From NCBI GenBank assembly GCA_028023455.1, contig JAQFVV010012394.1:29031010-29095009 (forward strand): DNA of 64,000 nt, in the 5' to 3' direction. The notes under the pieces are model-generated. The model saw only the letters and a program-made list of their open reading frames with translations. It made no database searches and was not told the DNA's origin. This stretch comes from Epiperipatus broadwayi. Taxonomy: Eukaryota > Onychophora > Udeonychophora > Euonychophora > Peripatidae. Shown here one piece after another: positions 11,279-23,879 of this stretch. A program made the position numbers and the translations under genes. Every line of letters begins with the position of its first letter. The first letter of the stretch is position 1.

Positions 11279-13050
11279 GTAAACATGAACTGACCAGGTC
11301 ATGACAAAATTTGAATTTTTGTTTCAAATCTTTCTCACCAGAGTGATCTTGTCGAATTACTGCTCATTGTAGTTTTCGCTTCTAGAAAAGATAAAATTCA
11401 CAAAGCAATCACTATTATAAGCTAAAACTACAATGGACAGTAATTATGAATGAACTTATTAATTATGAGTGAACTTATTAAACTACAATGGACAGTAATT
11501 ATGAATAAACTTATTACAGAATATGCATAAAATGTTGACTGCGTAATATCCAGGCCATTTATTTTGTTATTATTTTAATAAATTATTTTTTATCAGATAT
11601 TTTGGTTCTTTAGTATTTTCCAACTGATGATGTATTACCCTGAAGCCATATCAGTCTGATCTTCCCATCTTTAAGATAACATCTCCGAGTAATTTGAGGA
11701 CAAATGCAATTGCTAAAATTTGTCCGCAGATCACGTGGACCCAGCACATTAAAGATCACAAGATCAGACTGATATGGCTTCAGGGTAATACATCATTGGT
11801 TGGAAAATACTAAAGATGACCGTTGGGTAGATAATGAGCATCACCATGTTTGTTGGTCCTGAAAAAAATAAAAAATAAAAAAAAATGTACATGCATGCGT
11901 CAAAATAATTTAGAAATTAAAAGTAATTAAGTGTAAGTTTGATAATTTAGAAATTGAAAGTAATTAAGTGTAAATTTTATAATTGCAGAAATATGTACAA
12001 ATTTTTTTTTGTAAATTTAAAATAAATAGACAAATAAAGAACTTTTCCCGATTTAATGCGAATCTGGCATTATTAATGGTGACCTGGACAATAACTTAAA
12101 ACATACTCTATATTACGAATTTTTATAACAAAGAAAAAAAAAAAAAATCAAAAAAATGTACTTGCGTGAAAAATTATCTTATCTTTATAACATTTCCGAT
12201 AGTATTTAACTCAATTATTCATGTTAAAAATATATAAAACAAACAATTTGAAAATGTGTCTCAATACATGCTCTACTCTGAAAAATCCTATATTATGCTC
12301 AATTATAAAATACAGTGTGTAGCGCTGGAATTGGTGGGGGGCCTCCAATGTCTTTGACTGGCCAAAGACACAGCCAATACATGCTCTAGTCTAAAAAAAC
12401 CTATATTATGATTTACAAAACCACTGACAATGCCAGACATTGTATTACTCTCATAGCTGTAATTTTTATAATTGCGGATGAATTTACAAAAAAAAAAATT
12501 CTGTATAATATAATTCAGAAATTAAAAATAAAATTAATTAATTGTACTTTTTATAATTGCAGAAGAATTTACAAAATAATATACATCAAAATGACATCAT
12601 TTATTAGAAACAAAAATGAAAATTACTTACAAATAGTGTTCACTGTGGTGGACTGGTAGCAAAATCACAAAAGACAGACAAATGACAAAATTTCCTAAAG
12701 CTCTCTCCGATTTTTAAATCTCGCAGGTCAAAAAAAATCCAAAAATTGACTCTCCCATGGATTAATCATGTCAGTGTCTTGGTTGCCATGACAGCATTGT
12801 CATATTATCATCGACGATGTCTACCGGAAGGAAAATTGATAAGTGTAAAATGTCATCGGTTGAATAATACTAAAGTACCGATATTTTTTACAATATAATT
12901 ATTTGTTATTAATTATTTTTTATAATATAATTTTATACCACTGTGTATTTGATATTTCACAATAAATTTTTAAATAATTTGACAAGAAACACTCTGGTGA
13001 AAAAAGTTGAACTACAAAATTTTGTCGTGACCTGGTAAGTTCATGTTTAC
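11279..13050. mobile_element. 1.77-kb non-coding element with long inverted ends
   Basis: The left end (11279-11358) and right end (12974-13050) are diverged reverse complements beginning GTAAACATGAAC and ending GTTCATGTTTAC. They share CCAGGTCA(T/C)GACAAAATTT and TCACCAGAGTG. Inside there is a second inverted pair (about 11603-11670 with 11759-11822; shared core TACCCTGAAGCCATATCAG). There are also direct repeats of about 38 bases at 11906 and 11943, and a repeated block (CAATACATGCTCTA) at 12263 and 12376. No transposase frame exists. A foldback-type or non-autonomous DNA transposon is likely, with the superfamily unknown. Confidence 0.6.
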
Positions 13051-13289
13051 CAAAAAAACTTACCATTCATTATTTAGGAGCATTATTTGTTCCTTATAAA
13101 ATTTTGCTAGCTATTAAACATCATCACTACTTATTTAAACTATTTAATAGTACTATGATAAAACTATCCTGCTTTTTAATTTAACTGATAGAATGACAAA
13201 AATTAAAAAGTTAAGATGGATTACTTAAGAACTTTTTAATCCAATCCATGAATGTGTATCACACATGCATTCACAAAAGTAATTAAATA

Positions 13290-13385
13290 GTTCAATGCTC
13301 AGGAGAGTTTAAGCAGTGGAAGTGATCATATAAAGTCATAATCCACGAATCTTGACCCAGAATTTGACATTACTGTAACACACCA
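13290..13385 (-). repeat. tRNA-derived repeat (family B), single worn copy
   Basis: Matches the family B tail and body on the minus strand (CTCAGGAGAGTTTAAGCAG and AATCCACGAATCTTGA). Boundaries are approximate. Confidence 0.4.
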
Positions 13386-14367
13386 TGAAAACAAAAAAAG
13401 TATCTTCATGGCTTGACCATGAGATAATCCACAATGATCAAACTCTAGTGCCAGCTTTGTATCTGGTTGATATTTTGTTTGGGCTCAAACTCAAGCTACT
13501 CCTATCTTTTCATGCAGTTAGATTATAAACATACACTGCAACATTTGTTGGGTTAAAATTACATATCCATTTCTAGGTTTTTATTTCTATTAATCAAAAC
13601 AGTTTATAAAATCTAAGATTATTAAGCTCAGGTGACATAACATTATGCATCCATACTTTTCTAAAACATTCTAATAGTTCTGATGCATATTTCGTTATAG
13701 ATATTTTTTATGTATTCCTTCATTTAAATTATGAAAATGAGTATTTAATTTTTTTAACAAAACTTATTTATATTAGAATGGATAGTACCTTATCTAATAT
13801 ATACATTGGTAGTCATTAGAGTTTATATCAATGAAAAATTCCCTTTAAGGCAACCACATCAGCATAAGCATGGTTAAACATAAACAGCAGATGATGCAAC
13901 AAACTGGATATGTTCTTGGACTAGTTTGATAGCTTTTGGTTCCTCTCTGTAAGGAATTCTGAATTGCAGGTCTTCATTCATCAGCCACATTTTCTTTTAT
14001 TATTCTAAATACAGGTATTAAGTAACACCAACTAATATTTACAAATTTGCACAATCTCCATGCCATCTGGTGAATATTGGCTTTATAAGTGATCCAGTTT
14101 AATCAATATAAAAAGTTGTTTTCTCTAAATACAGATGCTGATCTAATGTCAAACATGGCTTAAATATATCTTTAGACATTGTTTAAAAGTTATGTAAAAT
14201 ATAAATAAATCTTGATACAGTGATTTTTTAGAGCATAGTAATGTAAAGGTTGCACATCTTCACCTGTTATTTTATCCAACATTTATTTTCAGAATCATTT
14301 TTAATGTTGAAGTGGATCACGTGTAACTGAAGAGTAAAATGAAATAAATAATCAATTGGTTTTATTA
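13386..14367. other. Unassigned AT-rich DNA
   Basis: Nothing recognised. Confidence 0.4.
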
Positions 14368-14692
14368 TTCAGGAGTTCATAAAAAGTTCAATTGTTGGAC
14401 ATACCAGATCTGGAATCAATCTGAGAACCTTATGATCCAGAGTCTGGTAATCTATGACCATGCTAATTCTTGCTGAGCACTATGTAGGAGTTCATAACAA
14501 GTTCAAGGACTGGAGTACTACAACTGGAATTAAACTGAGAATTTTATGTACCAGAAGCTGATGGTCAACTACTGAATTAACCCAAATAACTGAATGGATT
14601 TATTTCTCACAGGTTGATAAGAAATTCAAGTTCTGGAAGTGCCACGATTGTTTGAGGACCTTACAATCCAGAATATTATCATTCTGACCTTG
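14368..14692 (-). repeat. Tandem tRNA-derived repeats (family B), three copies
   Basis: Three units of about 110 bases (starting near 14368, 14483 and 14608) repeat the order 'AGGAGTTCATAA.AAGTTCAA', a short spacer, 'GAATCAATCTGAGAACCTTA' and 'CCAGAGTCTGGTAATCTATG'. On the minus strand this reads as a tRNA-like head: a GGTCATAGATTACCAGACTC block (A-box side) and then a GATTGATTCC block that resembles a pol III B box. Family B is therefore probably a SINE, here in direct tandem. Confidence 0.6.
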
Positions 14693-15870
14693 CATCTATT
14701 TACGCATAGTAAAAAGCTAGAAAATGGACAAATAATCCAGCATATATACATGTATTATGATTATGATTACCAGTTTTATTGTAAATTATTTTACTACTGT
14801 TGTTAAGACAAATCAAGCTTGTTTAAATATAATCTTGAGAACCCATGTACTTCACTGTGTTTACAGTAATGCATCACTTATTAATTAAATTAACAATCAT
14901 TCTTTGTCTTGTACTTTGATGTCAGGATATGACATTTATAAGGAATTTTAAATAGCTATAACAAAAATAATTGAGATTATTTTCATTATTACTTTATAAA
15001 CAATTACTATCAGGTCTTGCATGGTTTAATACAGACATGGAATGGCAGAATCTAGAGTTCACTATACATGGATCATGGTTTGTTTGTCATTTCCAATGAA
15101 TTTTTATTTTGAAAAACTTTATTCACTTAAAAGGGCATAAAAGTATAAAATCTTATGAAGCATAGAGGTATCAATATTAGTGCTTAAATGTGACTTTTCC
15201 AACAAGATGGCTGTTATCTGTTTATTATTAAAATCAATCTAATTATTGGCTCATATCAGTTGACCTAGTGATGAAGTAGCAAACTCACAACTAAAGGTTC
15301 TGGAATCAATTCTAAATTGAATAAAGTAAATTGAAAAAAAAAAAACCCTTAGTCCAGAGACTAATTGTATGAACTGCTAAATGCATATTCTGCCACTAGG
15401 TGGCTGGAATATCAGATGACTTTCTGAATAACCATACTGAATTATTTATTATTTTTATATTGATTTAAATTTTAAAAAAACACTGCTATTTTTTTAAAAA
15501 AAATACTTGTTCGTAAAACTAAACTGATCAAATCTGAATCTTAAAAATTAAGATAAAATTGCAAACAAAGTTTTTGAATTGTTAAAAGTACAGCATCTAG
15601 TTTTGAGCATGCTCAGATCTCTTCATTTATGCAGGTAGACTATTGTTAATTCTAACACCAATAATTTAAAAACTTCTATTCACATAAAATTACAAATTAT
15701 TGTTTTGATTTATGGTTTTAATTATTATTATATAAAATTTTTGTGATGATATAAATATATGCACATTATAATTTTGAAATGTTATACCCTTATTAATAAA
15801 ATAAATTTATACAGTTTACAAAAATATTTCACTATTTTCAAATTATAGATTGGAAAATTTATCTTTATTT
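14693..15870. other. Mostly unassigned DNA with one tRNA-like block
   Basis: At about 15255-15310 the plus strand reads GACCTAGTGATGAAGTAGC and then GGTTCTGGAATCAATTC, a family B head with A- and B-box-like words. The remainder is featureless and AT-rich. Confidence 0.35.
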
Positions 15871-15884
15871 AAATTTTTATCAGA

Positions 15885-15970
15885 TTTTGTAATGGGAGGG
15901 AAAAGATTTATCGTTGAAATTTAAAAAAAATCATAAATTAAAAAAAAAATCCTGGATCCAGGGATTTAGA
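15885..15970 (+). repeat. Short repeat, also at about 43080-43195
   Basis: The segment with AAAAGATTTATCGTTGAAAT, A-runs and CCTGGATCCAGGGATTTA has a diverged counterpart near 43135-43190 (CTTGAAATCT, A-runs, CCTCTGGATTCAG). Its family is unknown. Confidence 0.4.
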
Positions 15971-16440
15971 TTGTATTCAGGAAGTCAAAAATTTTTTTAT
16001 GTTCATATAAGATATATTTAATGTTATAATAGATAGTTAAAGCAACATATTCGCATTCTACTTCTTTTAAAGTGAAAACATATTGTAACGGGCACATACG
16101 TACGTTACATTGTTTTTTATTATTAATCATGAAAGAAAAATAAAAAGTTCGCATTTAAAAATTTTCTTTAAGAATTAAAAATTGAAATTAAATATCATCT
16201 TAAACTCGTATATATTAAATCGCACAGATAATGAAAAATTATTAAAATAAAACTTTATTAAAGAAAAAGTATTTTAAAACTAAATTTTAAAAAGATTTGG
16301 AGATAAAATTATATCTTTAAATTTATCTTTAAATATATCTTTGATTTGGAAAACAGGTTAATTAATCAGAAATGGAAATGATAAATTTAATTAGTCAAAT
16401 GTAAACCAGCCTTGGGCATTTAAATGTAAAAACATCGGTC
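15971..16440. other. Unassigned AT-rich DNA
   Basis: Nothing recognised; the 62-codon minus frame has no motif. Confidence 0.4.
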
Positions 16441-16554
16441 AGACAGGAAAACAATAGAAACTTTTAGCAAATGAAATAAATCCATTGGGAAATCGGACTT
16501 CAACAAAAAGGATCATCACATCGATGATGTAATGTTAAGTCAATCTTTCAAAGT

Positions 16555-16565
16555 AATATAAAAGG
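16555..16565 (+). promoter_or_regulatory. Possible TATA box in a higher-GC patch
   Basis: The word TATAAAAGG lies at the start of an unusually mixed-composition stretch (16560-16860) that holds no long frame. It could be a promoter, part of a solo LTR, or chance. There is no supporting expression or repeat evidence. Confidence 0.2.
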
Positions 16566-17297
16566 ACAAGTTTGGAAATTATTAGTTAGTGATTATGATT
16601 ATTACGATGTGACAGATAGGTGTTAGTGCGGGAGAAGGGATTGAAGAGACGCACAATTCAATCCCTTCAGTTCTGCTAAGAAAGAAAGAGAAATGAACTA
16701 TCGTTTTCTACATTGAGGACTAGTTAAAGCAAAAATCTCCGGATGGATAAATAAATCGGCCTTCAGAATATTAACCTCTTTAGGACGGCGTGGGAATTCA
16801 CGTTCATGGCAAGCAACGGGTAAAGTTGGACGTTTTAAAAATCGTAAGAACTTTATATTCACTTGAAACAATAAGAACTCTAAATTTTAAAACTTTTTAG
16901 TAAATAATGCAATAGAATCCTATCTGACCAAACTAAATTCTTCATTAATAATGTTATTTGATGTATTTGTTATTTATTTATTTAAAATCATTTCCATTTA
17001 TTTAACTTTGGTCTTTAAGTTTATTTCTGATTTCTGTTTTCCGATAAATTAAAATATATCAATGTTAAACTTAAGTCAGGCATGAATGGCTGTATAGATT
17101 TGTAAAGTTATATTAGGGGAGGGTAATCTTAGGTTATTTATGTTGTTGTTAAATTGGGTCAATGGATTGGATATATTGATGTAGTTAGTAGATGTAGTCA
17201 GAGATTCGCTACTGGCAGAATCGTTTATATATATGCCGCACTCACCCGTTTGCCTATGGAAGGAATTATAAGATGGAGAACGCAGTTCCTTTCTATG

Positions 17298-17892
17298 GAG
17301 TTTTTTTTTTATTGTTCTTCTCATTAGATAGATGTAATATTCCTATCTGATGAGAGTCAATGTCATTTCTTAATCTTTTTGGTGCTGCCGTATTCCATAT
17401 TACATTGAATACATCAATGTATCAGATGAATTGATGCCAGTTTGACTGCAAATTTTAGCCTAAGGTTAAATAGGGATATAATATTTTATTTTCAAATGCA
17501 AATCTATGTAGTCTATTCATACTTGACCCTAAATAAAAATGCATTAAATTTAAGTTGTTTATAGACGCTTGCATGGATTGGTTAATGGTGAATTGTGTTT
17601 TGGGTTTTCATATTTGATCAAAATATATAGACATTCAATAAATAATGATACCTTACGGGGAGTATCTAAAATGTATTTATTCGGATGTCTTTTAAGTTAT
17701 TGGTGACAATGCAAGTATCTTATGCTGAATACTAGAGGGTTTCTTATATTTCTCTATGCAATTGTTAGTAATCAATAATTTTGTATTTTGATCGTTTATG
17801 TTTATTTTGAAATGTTTTTGACCATTGAAATCTATGTAACCGATCTATAGCAACATATTAAAACAAGCTTTTATAATCCCATCTGTGCGAAC
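17298..17892 (-). pseudogene. Decayed open frame of unknown family
   Basis: One minus-strand frame reads as protein-like sequence for about 195 codons with roughly nine stops. Segments include GYIDFNGQKHFKININD, HKILALSPIT, MNRLHRFAFENKILYPYL and APKRLRNDIDSHQIGILHL. Most stops are TAA or TGA where CAA or CGA would be expected from C-to-T decay. A downstream 82-codon frame (17076-17324) starts in a different phase. It is probably an old transposon ORF; I do not recognise the family. Confidence 0.3.
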
Positions 17893-18540
17893 TTAATTAA
17901 AATGTAAACTTATAATATAATAGAAATTAAAATGTAAATTAAAATCTAAGGTAAAGTTAAAAATAATGTTAAATGTTAAAATGTAAAACTAATACTAAAA
18001 TAATTTTAAATCATATATATGTGCATAAATAAATGTTTGTATGTTAATTACTGGCAGTGGCTTATTTTATTCCTCTTATATATATATTCTTATATTATAT
18101 TATTAAATTTCTGCTACTCCCTGAGCTAGTGACTTGGGCTAATGACCGGAATCAAAATAAAAAAAAAAAAAAAATTTTTTTTTGACTTACGTATCTGCCT
18201 ACTTTATAAATTTTTCTAGGTTCAAATGCCTAGATGGCGCCCTGTAGTGCAAATCACGTTAAGTGCTATTCTCCGGATCGTTACAATATATATATTCTTT
18301 TTTGTCAATATTAATCACCAATACCACAAATACCATATTGTCATTAATAATTATGAACAACATCCTGATTGTTAGTGTATGTAATGGAGACAAATAATCC
18401 ACACATAATTAAAAAAATGAGCAGGCACAACCTCGCTATTAAGCAAAAAACAAACAGACAAGTGTCTTAATTCTTTTTATAAATCATGTTATGAATTTCA
18501 GAATTAAATATTTTCTAAATTTTTTTTTGGTATTAGTTAA
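17893..18540. other. Unassigned AT-rich DNA
   Basis: Nothing recognised. An A-then-T homopolymer pair lies near 18160-18182. Confidence 0.4.
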
Positions 18541-19160
18541 TTTGCAAGCCATGATAACATAGTTCAACAGGTAAAGGGATTTAGATATTCGGGTAGTTGA
18601 TTGAGTGAGGATGAAAGAAGTGAAGATGAAGTTAAAAAAAGAAGAATATTGGCAAAGAAGGCATTTATTAAAAGAAAGAAAATATTCTATGAACCTTTGA
18701 AGAAAAAATTAAAAAAAGAGATTTATTTAATGCTATGTGTAGAGTGAACTATTGTATGGTTGTAAAACGTTGACAGTGAGTAATAAAATTAGGAACAGAT
18801 TGGAAGTCTTTGAAATGTGGACATGGAAAAGAATAGAAAAAAATTAATTGAATAAATAAAATAAATGAAAAAGTTTTGAAAAGAGTAAGTGAAAAAAGAA
18901 GGTTGATTAAGAAAATTAGAAATAGAAAGAGAAACTGGATTGAACATATATTAAGAGGTATAGTTTAAGGAATGATGTTTTAGAGGGAATGGTGAGTGAA
19001 AGCAAGAAGAAAGGATCGAAAAGATTGTCATTGGTGGGTGATATAAGAGATGGGAAAAGTTATGTGGAACTGAAGAACTGGGCAATGAAAAGAATGGAGT
19101 GGAAAATGGACATGTCCATGGGACACAATACTAGCGATGATGATATACTGATGATAATTA
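18541..19160 (+). pseudogene. LINE reverse transcriptase C-terminal remnant
   Basis: The plus strand, across stops, gives VKGFRYSGS, DEVKKRRILAKKAFIKRK, a 'YGCETWTL'-like site now decayed, RNRLEVFEMWTWKRIEK, KRNWIEHILRG and GDIRDGKSYVELKNWA. This is the typical order of an animal non-LTR element downstream of the catalytic core ('F.YLGS', 'LYG.E.W', 'FEMW.WR.M', 'NWIGHILRG'). It ends in an AT-rich tail. Only the 3' part is present, consistent with 5' truncation on insertion. Confidence 0.65.
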
Positions 19161-19448
19161 AATAAATAAAAATTATAGAAATTATGATTATGTATAGTAA
19201 TTAATCTTTCTGTACATGTTCTTATTTACCTCATACATAAACTTTAAATTTGTATTTAGATGCAGCCATCCAAATGATATAAATGTTTTGTTAGAAAAGA
19301 TTTTAATATAATCTATAATAAAATAAATATTAATAAAAATAAATAAAATTAATTTGATTTAAAACAAAAGGAAAAATGAAATAAAATTTGCAAAAGATAA
19401 TATTATAATTATAAATTTATTTAATGCACAGCACATTGATTATGTAAG

Positions 19449-19634
19449 TAATATTTACTAAGACAATAAAACTTTAAGCATGTGGGCTTGAAAATATGAA
19501 GGTAGGGACCGCTACAGGTCTTAACCACAAGCTTTTCTTCCAAAGAGTAAGCTTGTGGTTAAGACCTGTAGAGGTCCCTACCTTCATATTTTCAAGTGCT
19601 CATGCTTAAAGGTTTATTGTCTTAGTAAATATTA
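19449..19634. repeat. Near-perfect hairpin repeat
   Basis: Arms 19449-19534 and 19548-19634 are reverse complements with only a few mismatches. They share GAAGGTAGGGACC and TAACCACAAGCTT and surround a loop of about 13 bases. Nothing is coded. It is either a MITE or a recent inverted duplication that would fold into a long hairpin RNA if transcribed. Confidence 0.8.
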
Positions 19635-21336
19635 AAAGATAATATTGTAAAATATTCCTTTTGAATGCAATTAGCCTGTCAGTTTTATTTTCATTCTTAG
19701 CCTGGAGCAGTTAGCTTTTTTTAACAGCTATTCTAAATAAAGTGTTCCTTTTAATTAAGTAATTACAAATGGATAATCTCCACACATTTTCATCTAAACA
19801 TCCATTAAAAATATTACATTATATATAAGTACAAATATAAACAAAAATACTCTTTATTCACTTTAGAAAAAGCAAATACAATATTTTATAGTCCATGATT
19901 CCAAAAATACCTAACTATTGATTTTTGAATAAACTTCTTCAGAGCTGTAATATACACATTATATATAAATATCCTATCATAACAAGTTAAACATATAAAA
20001 CAGAATTCAAAGTTTTATTTACATTAGATCAAACAATTATTGCAGTGATTGAAAATAGAAGTTTATCCACATTATGTGGAAGTGTTATTATTAATATAAA
20101 AAATAATATTAACATACTCTCAATTTATACAATGGAAATAAAATATTTTATTACTCCAAATTTTCCAAAATAAGTAACAGTTTCGATTGTTTACTAGTCT
20201 TCTTGGACTTCTTTCCATTATTTACAAAAAGTATTAAGAATTTGGGCATTGGTAAAATTTTTCTTGTATTGTGATATGTGTACAATATTATTCTATAAAA
20301 ATCTCTTTATGCAATGTAAATAAAACATGAATAAATGTATTCTTAAAATAAACAAAATAAAATATTGGAAGTTATCAACATTGATTATAGATTTGATTTG
20401 AGTACTTCAAGATGTAATAATTCACTATAAATATTAAGCATTTGAATATTAGATATCGTATATTATTAGTGTATAGTGAGGACTGCAATCAGATCTGAAG
20501 AATTTCACTTGCAATGCTACTCTTGTATATTGATTAATATTAATTTCAATTAAAAGAAAATATATGTCACTACTGTTTATTTTTATGTAAAATAAAGCTA
20601 AAGAAGTAGTGTTTCAAGAGAAGGCAGCAAAAATGGTTTTTTTTTCCTGTAGATGTAAGGAATCACTGCACTTGGGTCTTTTATTTAAAATTTGGAAATT
20701 GAAATTTATAAATTTATGTTGAATTTGTTTATTTTATTTTTGTACAATTAATAAAATATTTGTTTTTTGATAAGTATATGATATTTAGATTAAAATTTTT
20801 TTGAACATTTTTTAGCAGAAAATAAATGTAATGCAAATGTTTTAACATAAAATAAAAAATTAAAATGAAAATAGTATTTTCAAGATTGTAAATATTTTTT
20901 ATTTGTTTTTGTAATTATAAATTTAATTTCTAAATTTCAAGGATTATTTTAACTATGTGAATGTATTCTTTATTTAAATATGCATTATTAATCTCAAATA
21001 GCTTGCTTATGCTTTATTTATTGAAAAATGTTCATTTTGACTCAAGGTTAAAAATGAAATCCTTTGTTCAGATTATTTGTTTAGTTTATTATTATTATTT
21101 ATTTATTTATTTTTAAAATTAGTATATTAAATTTAAGTTTATTTTTCATTTTTAACATTAATATACTAATAAATAAATTGAGATTATCATAAATGAAAAT
21201 TAAAGAAATCCATTATTCTGTTCTTTCATATAAATTATAATAAATAATAAAAATCAACATACAACTGCTACACACATATATATGTATATATATATGAAAT
21301 AAATAAAATATCCATTAATTAAAAGCAAAATTGTAA
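19635..21336. other. Unassigned AT-rich DNA
   Basis: Extremely AT-rich with no frame, repeat arm or RNA recognised. Confidence 0.4.
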
Positions 21337-21552
21337 TTATAATTGAAATAATAAATCTAACAGTTTACAAACTATTATAACAATCCTTAAATCCACAGAA
21401 GTACTTGCGGATAATTTCTTAAACCTGCCTCAACTGTCATTAAATTTAATGGCAGTTGAGGCAGGTTTAAGAAATTAACCGAAAGTACTTCTGTGAATTT
21501 AAGGATTGTTATAATAGTTTGTAAACTGTTAGGTTTATTATTTCAATTATAA
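21337..21552. repeat. Near-perfect hairpin repeat
   Basis: Arms of about 100 bases (21337-21440 and 21450-21552) are near-identical reverse complements meeting at CATTAAATTTAATG. They share CCTCAACTG and ACAGAAGTACTT. It is followed directly by a TA array (about 21551-21576). Foldback MITE or inverted duplication. Confidence 0.8.
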
Positions 21553-21576
21553 TATATATATATATATATATATATT

Positions 21577-22430
21577 AATAATTACACATAAAAAGCCTTT
21601 GTTGGCACATGATTTCATGCCTTTTTAAATGTTAATTATTTACTTTAAACTTAATAAATTCTTGCAGATAGAACACATCTAATGTTTTATAATGAAGTAA
21701 AATAATTACAATAACAAAATAAAACATCTGTAAGATAAAATAAAATCTTTATATAGAAATCCAATATAACTTCAAAGGAAATGAATGTAAAGTTATATAA
21801 GATAGTATATATATAGTTGTATAATTATAAAGACAAAAGGCTTTAACATTTTTCACAGATGCTTTAAATTATGTTGATAATAGCCAAATGATATAGTTTT
21901 TTGACTATAGAGGAAACTATCAAACCTCAACACAAGATAGGGCCTTCCAAATTCACATTTGTATAGGTCAATATGAAGCTTCTTGATTTAAGAGGGTGAA
22001 GATGTTACTTACTTCACATTTAAATCCACTATTTTCTTTTTGACTGATTAATATACAAATCTTGTGATTTATGAATTAGCATTATGATCTTTTTAATGGA
22101 AATATAGAAATTAATTTAATGCTCTAATTATTTATTGAGCAAACTTTTCTCTTAATAATTCCATACTGTCTGTGCACTTGATAAATAATTAGAAAGTTGT
22201 ATAATGCATATATTATGTATTCTGTATATTGTTGTGCTATATAGTCAATTCTTTGAAGTTATATTAGATGTTTATATGAGGAAAAAGAGTATAGCTCTAG
22301 AAAAGAATCTAAGACAATCTTAAATAGGTATGTAATGGATATAGAAAAGATGTTACATGTGAAGAACAGAGTGATAACAGACATAAAAGCACATAGTAAT
22401 GGAAATATTACTTTTAAAGAAAATAAATTT
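21577..22430. other. Unassigned AT-rich DNA
   Basis: No recognised feature. The worn 5' part of the downstream LINE may begin near 22250, but it cannot be read with confidence. Confidence 0.35.
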
Positions 22431-23788
22431 AGTGAGGGAGGAAGATATTGAAAAGTGAAAAGGAAAGAGGTTAAGATGGATGAGGTAGCAGAGATGGTGA
22501 TGAATTTGGCAATAGACAACAAATAAATCTATTATCATGTTTTAATTCTCAAGATGGCACAGAAGAAAGAATTTCCAGATAGCTAGAATAATACAAAAAT
22601 AAGGCTACTACTTAAAGGAAAGGGTAGGGATCATAGAAAGTTAAACAATTATAGACAGATAGCAGTAACATCAGTGTTATATAAAGTTTTTTCATATATG
22701 GTGACTGGAAGGGTGACAAAATGAATGGAAGAAAATAATATAGTGGGAGAAATGCAAGGAGGTTTTAGATTGGATAGGCATATATGAGATAGCTTATTTG
22801 TAGTCATACAATTTATAGATATGAGTAGGAATACAGGTAGGCAATTATATATAGTTATTATAGATATAGAAAAGGCATAGTATAGAATAAATAAAAATAG
22901 ATTATGGATAAGTTTAGTAAATTTGGGAATGAATGGAGCTTTAGGAAATATAGAATTAGTTAAAGTTAAAAATAGGGTGGGACTAAGGCAATGATGCCCT
23001 ATGTTACCTATTTTGTTTTTCTTATATTTGAAATAGAAAGATCAATAAAAAGACTAGGAAGATATCATTAGTAGATGGCAAAGGAGTGTATACATTATTG
23101 GATCTTTTATTTGCTGATGACATCTTCTTGTGCACTGAAAGTAGGGAAGATTTGTAAGTTATGCTGAAGACATGTACAAGAGTCGGTAAAGAGATGGGGA
23201 TTAAGTTTAGTGAAGAAAAATCAAAAGTAATGATGATAAATGCTGGAGAAAAAGAATAGAAATAATTTTTATTGGGGATATCAAGATAATTGTGGTGAAT
23301 AGGTATAACTATTTGGGAATTGTCTTAAGTAATTAGAGAAATTGATGGATGCATGGGAGAAAAAATTAATAAATGAAGCAAAGAAAAGAAAGGGACTGAT
23401 AAAGAAATTAAGTGTTTTTATATAATAAATATGATGTAGCAAGAATTGTATGAAAGGTAGTGGCAGTAGCAGGGTTAACTTATGGTAACAATGCATTATG
23501 TGTTTGTAAAAGGATGTTAGGTTATTTAGAAAAAGTACAAAGAAAAGTAGGGAAACATGTATTAGATACAGATATATGGATAGCAAAAGAGACAATTTAA
23601 GGAAAAATGGGATGGTAAAGTTTTTATATGAGATATGCAAAAACAAAATAAAAATGTTCAGTAGATTTCAATTTATGGATAGTAAGAGAATAGCCAAAAT
23701 AGTATTTTATTGGGTTACATATAAAGGACAGACAACAAAATGGGTGAGAAAGATAGTAAAGATATTGCAGAAGATTAGATATATGTAT

Positions 23789-23879
<91 letters not shown>

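Noticed and set aside
22259-23646. Hydrophobic minus-strand frames (22259-22522, 23281-23646)
   Set aside because: They are antisense shadows of the A-rich plus-strand LINE relic.
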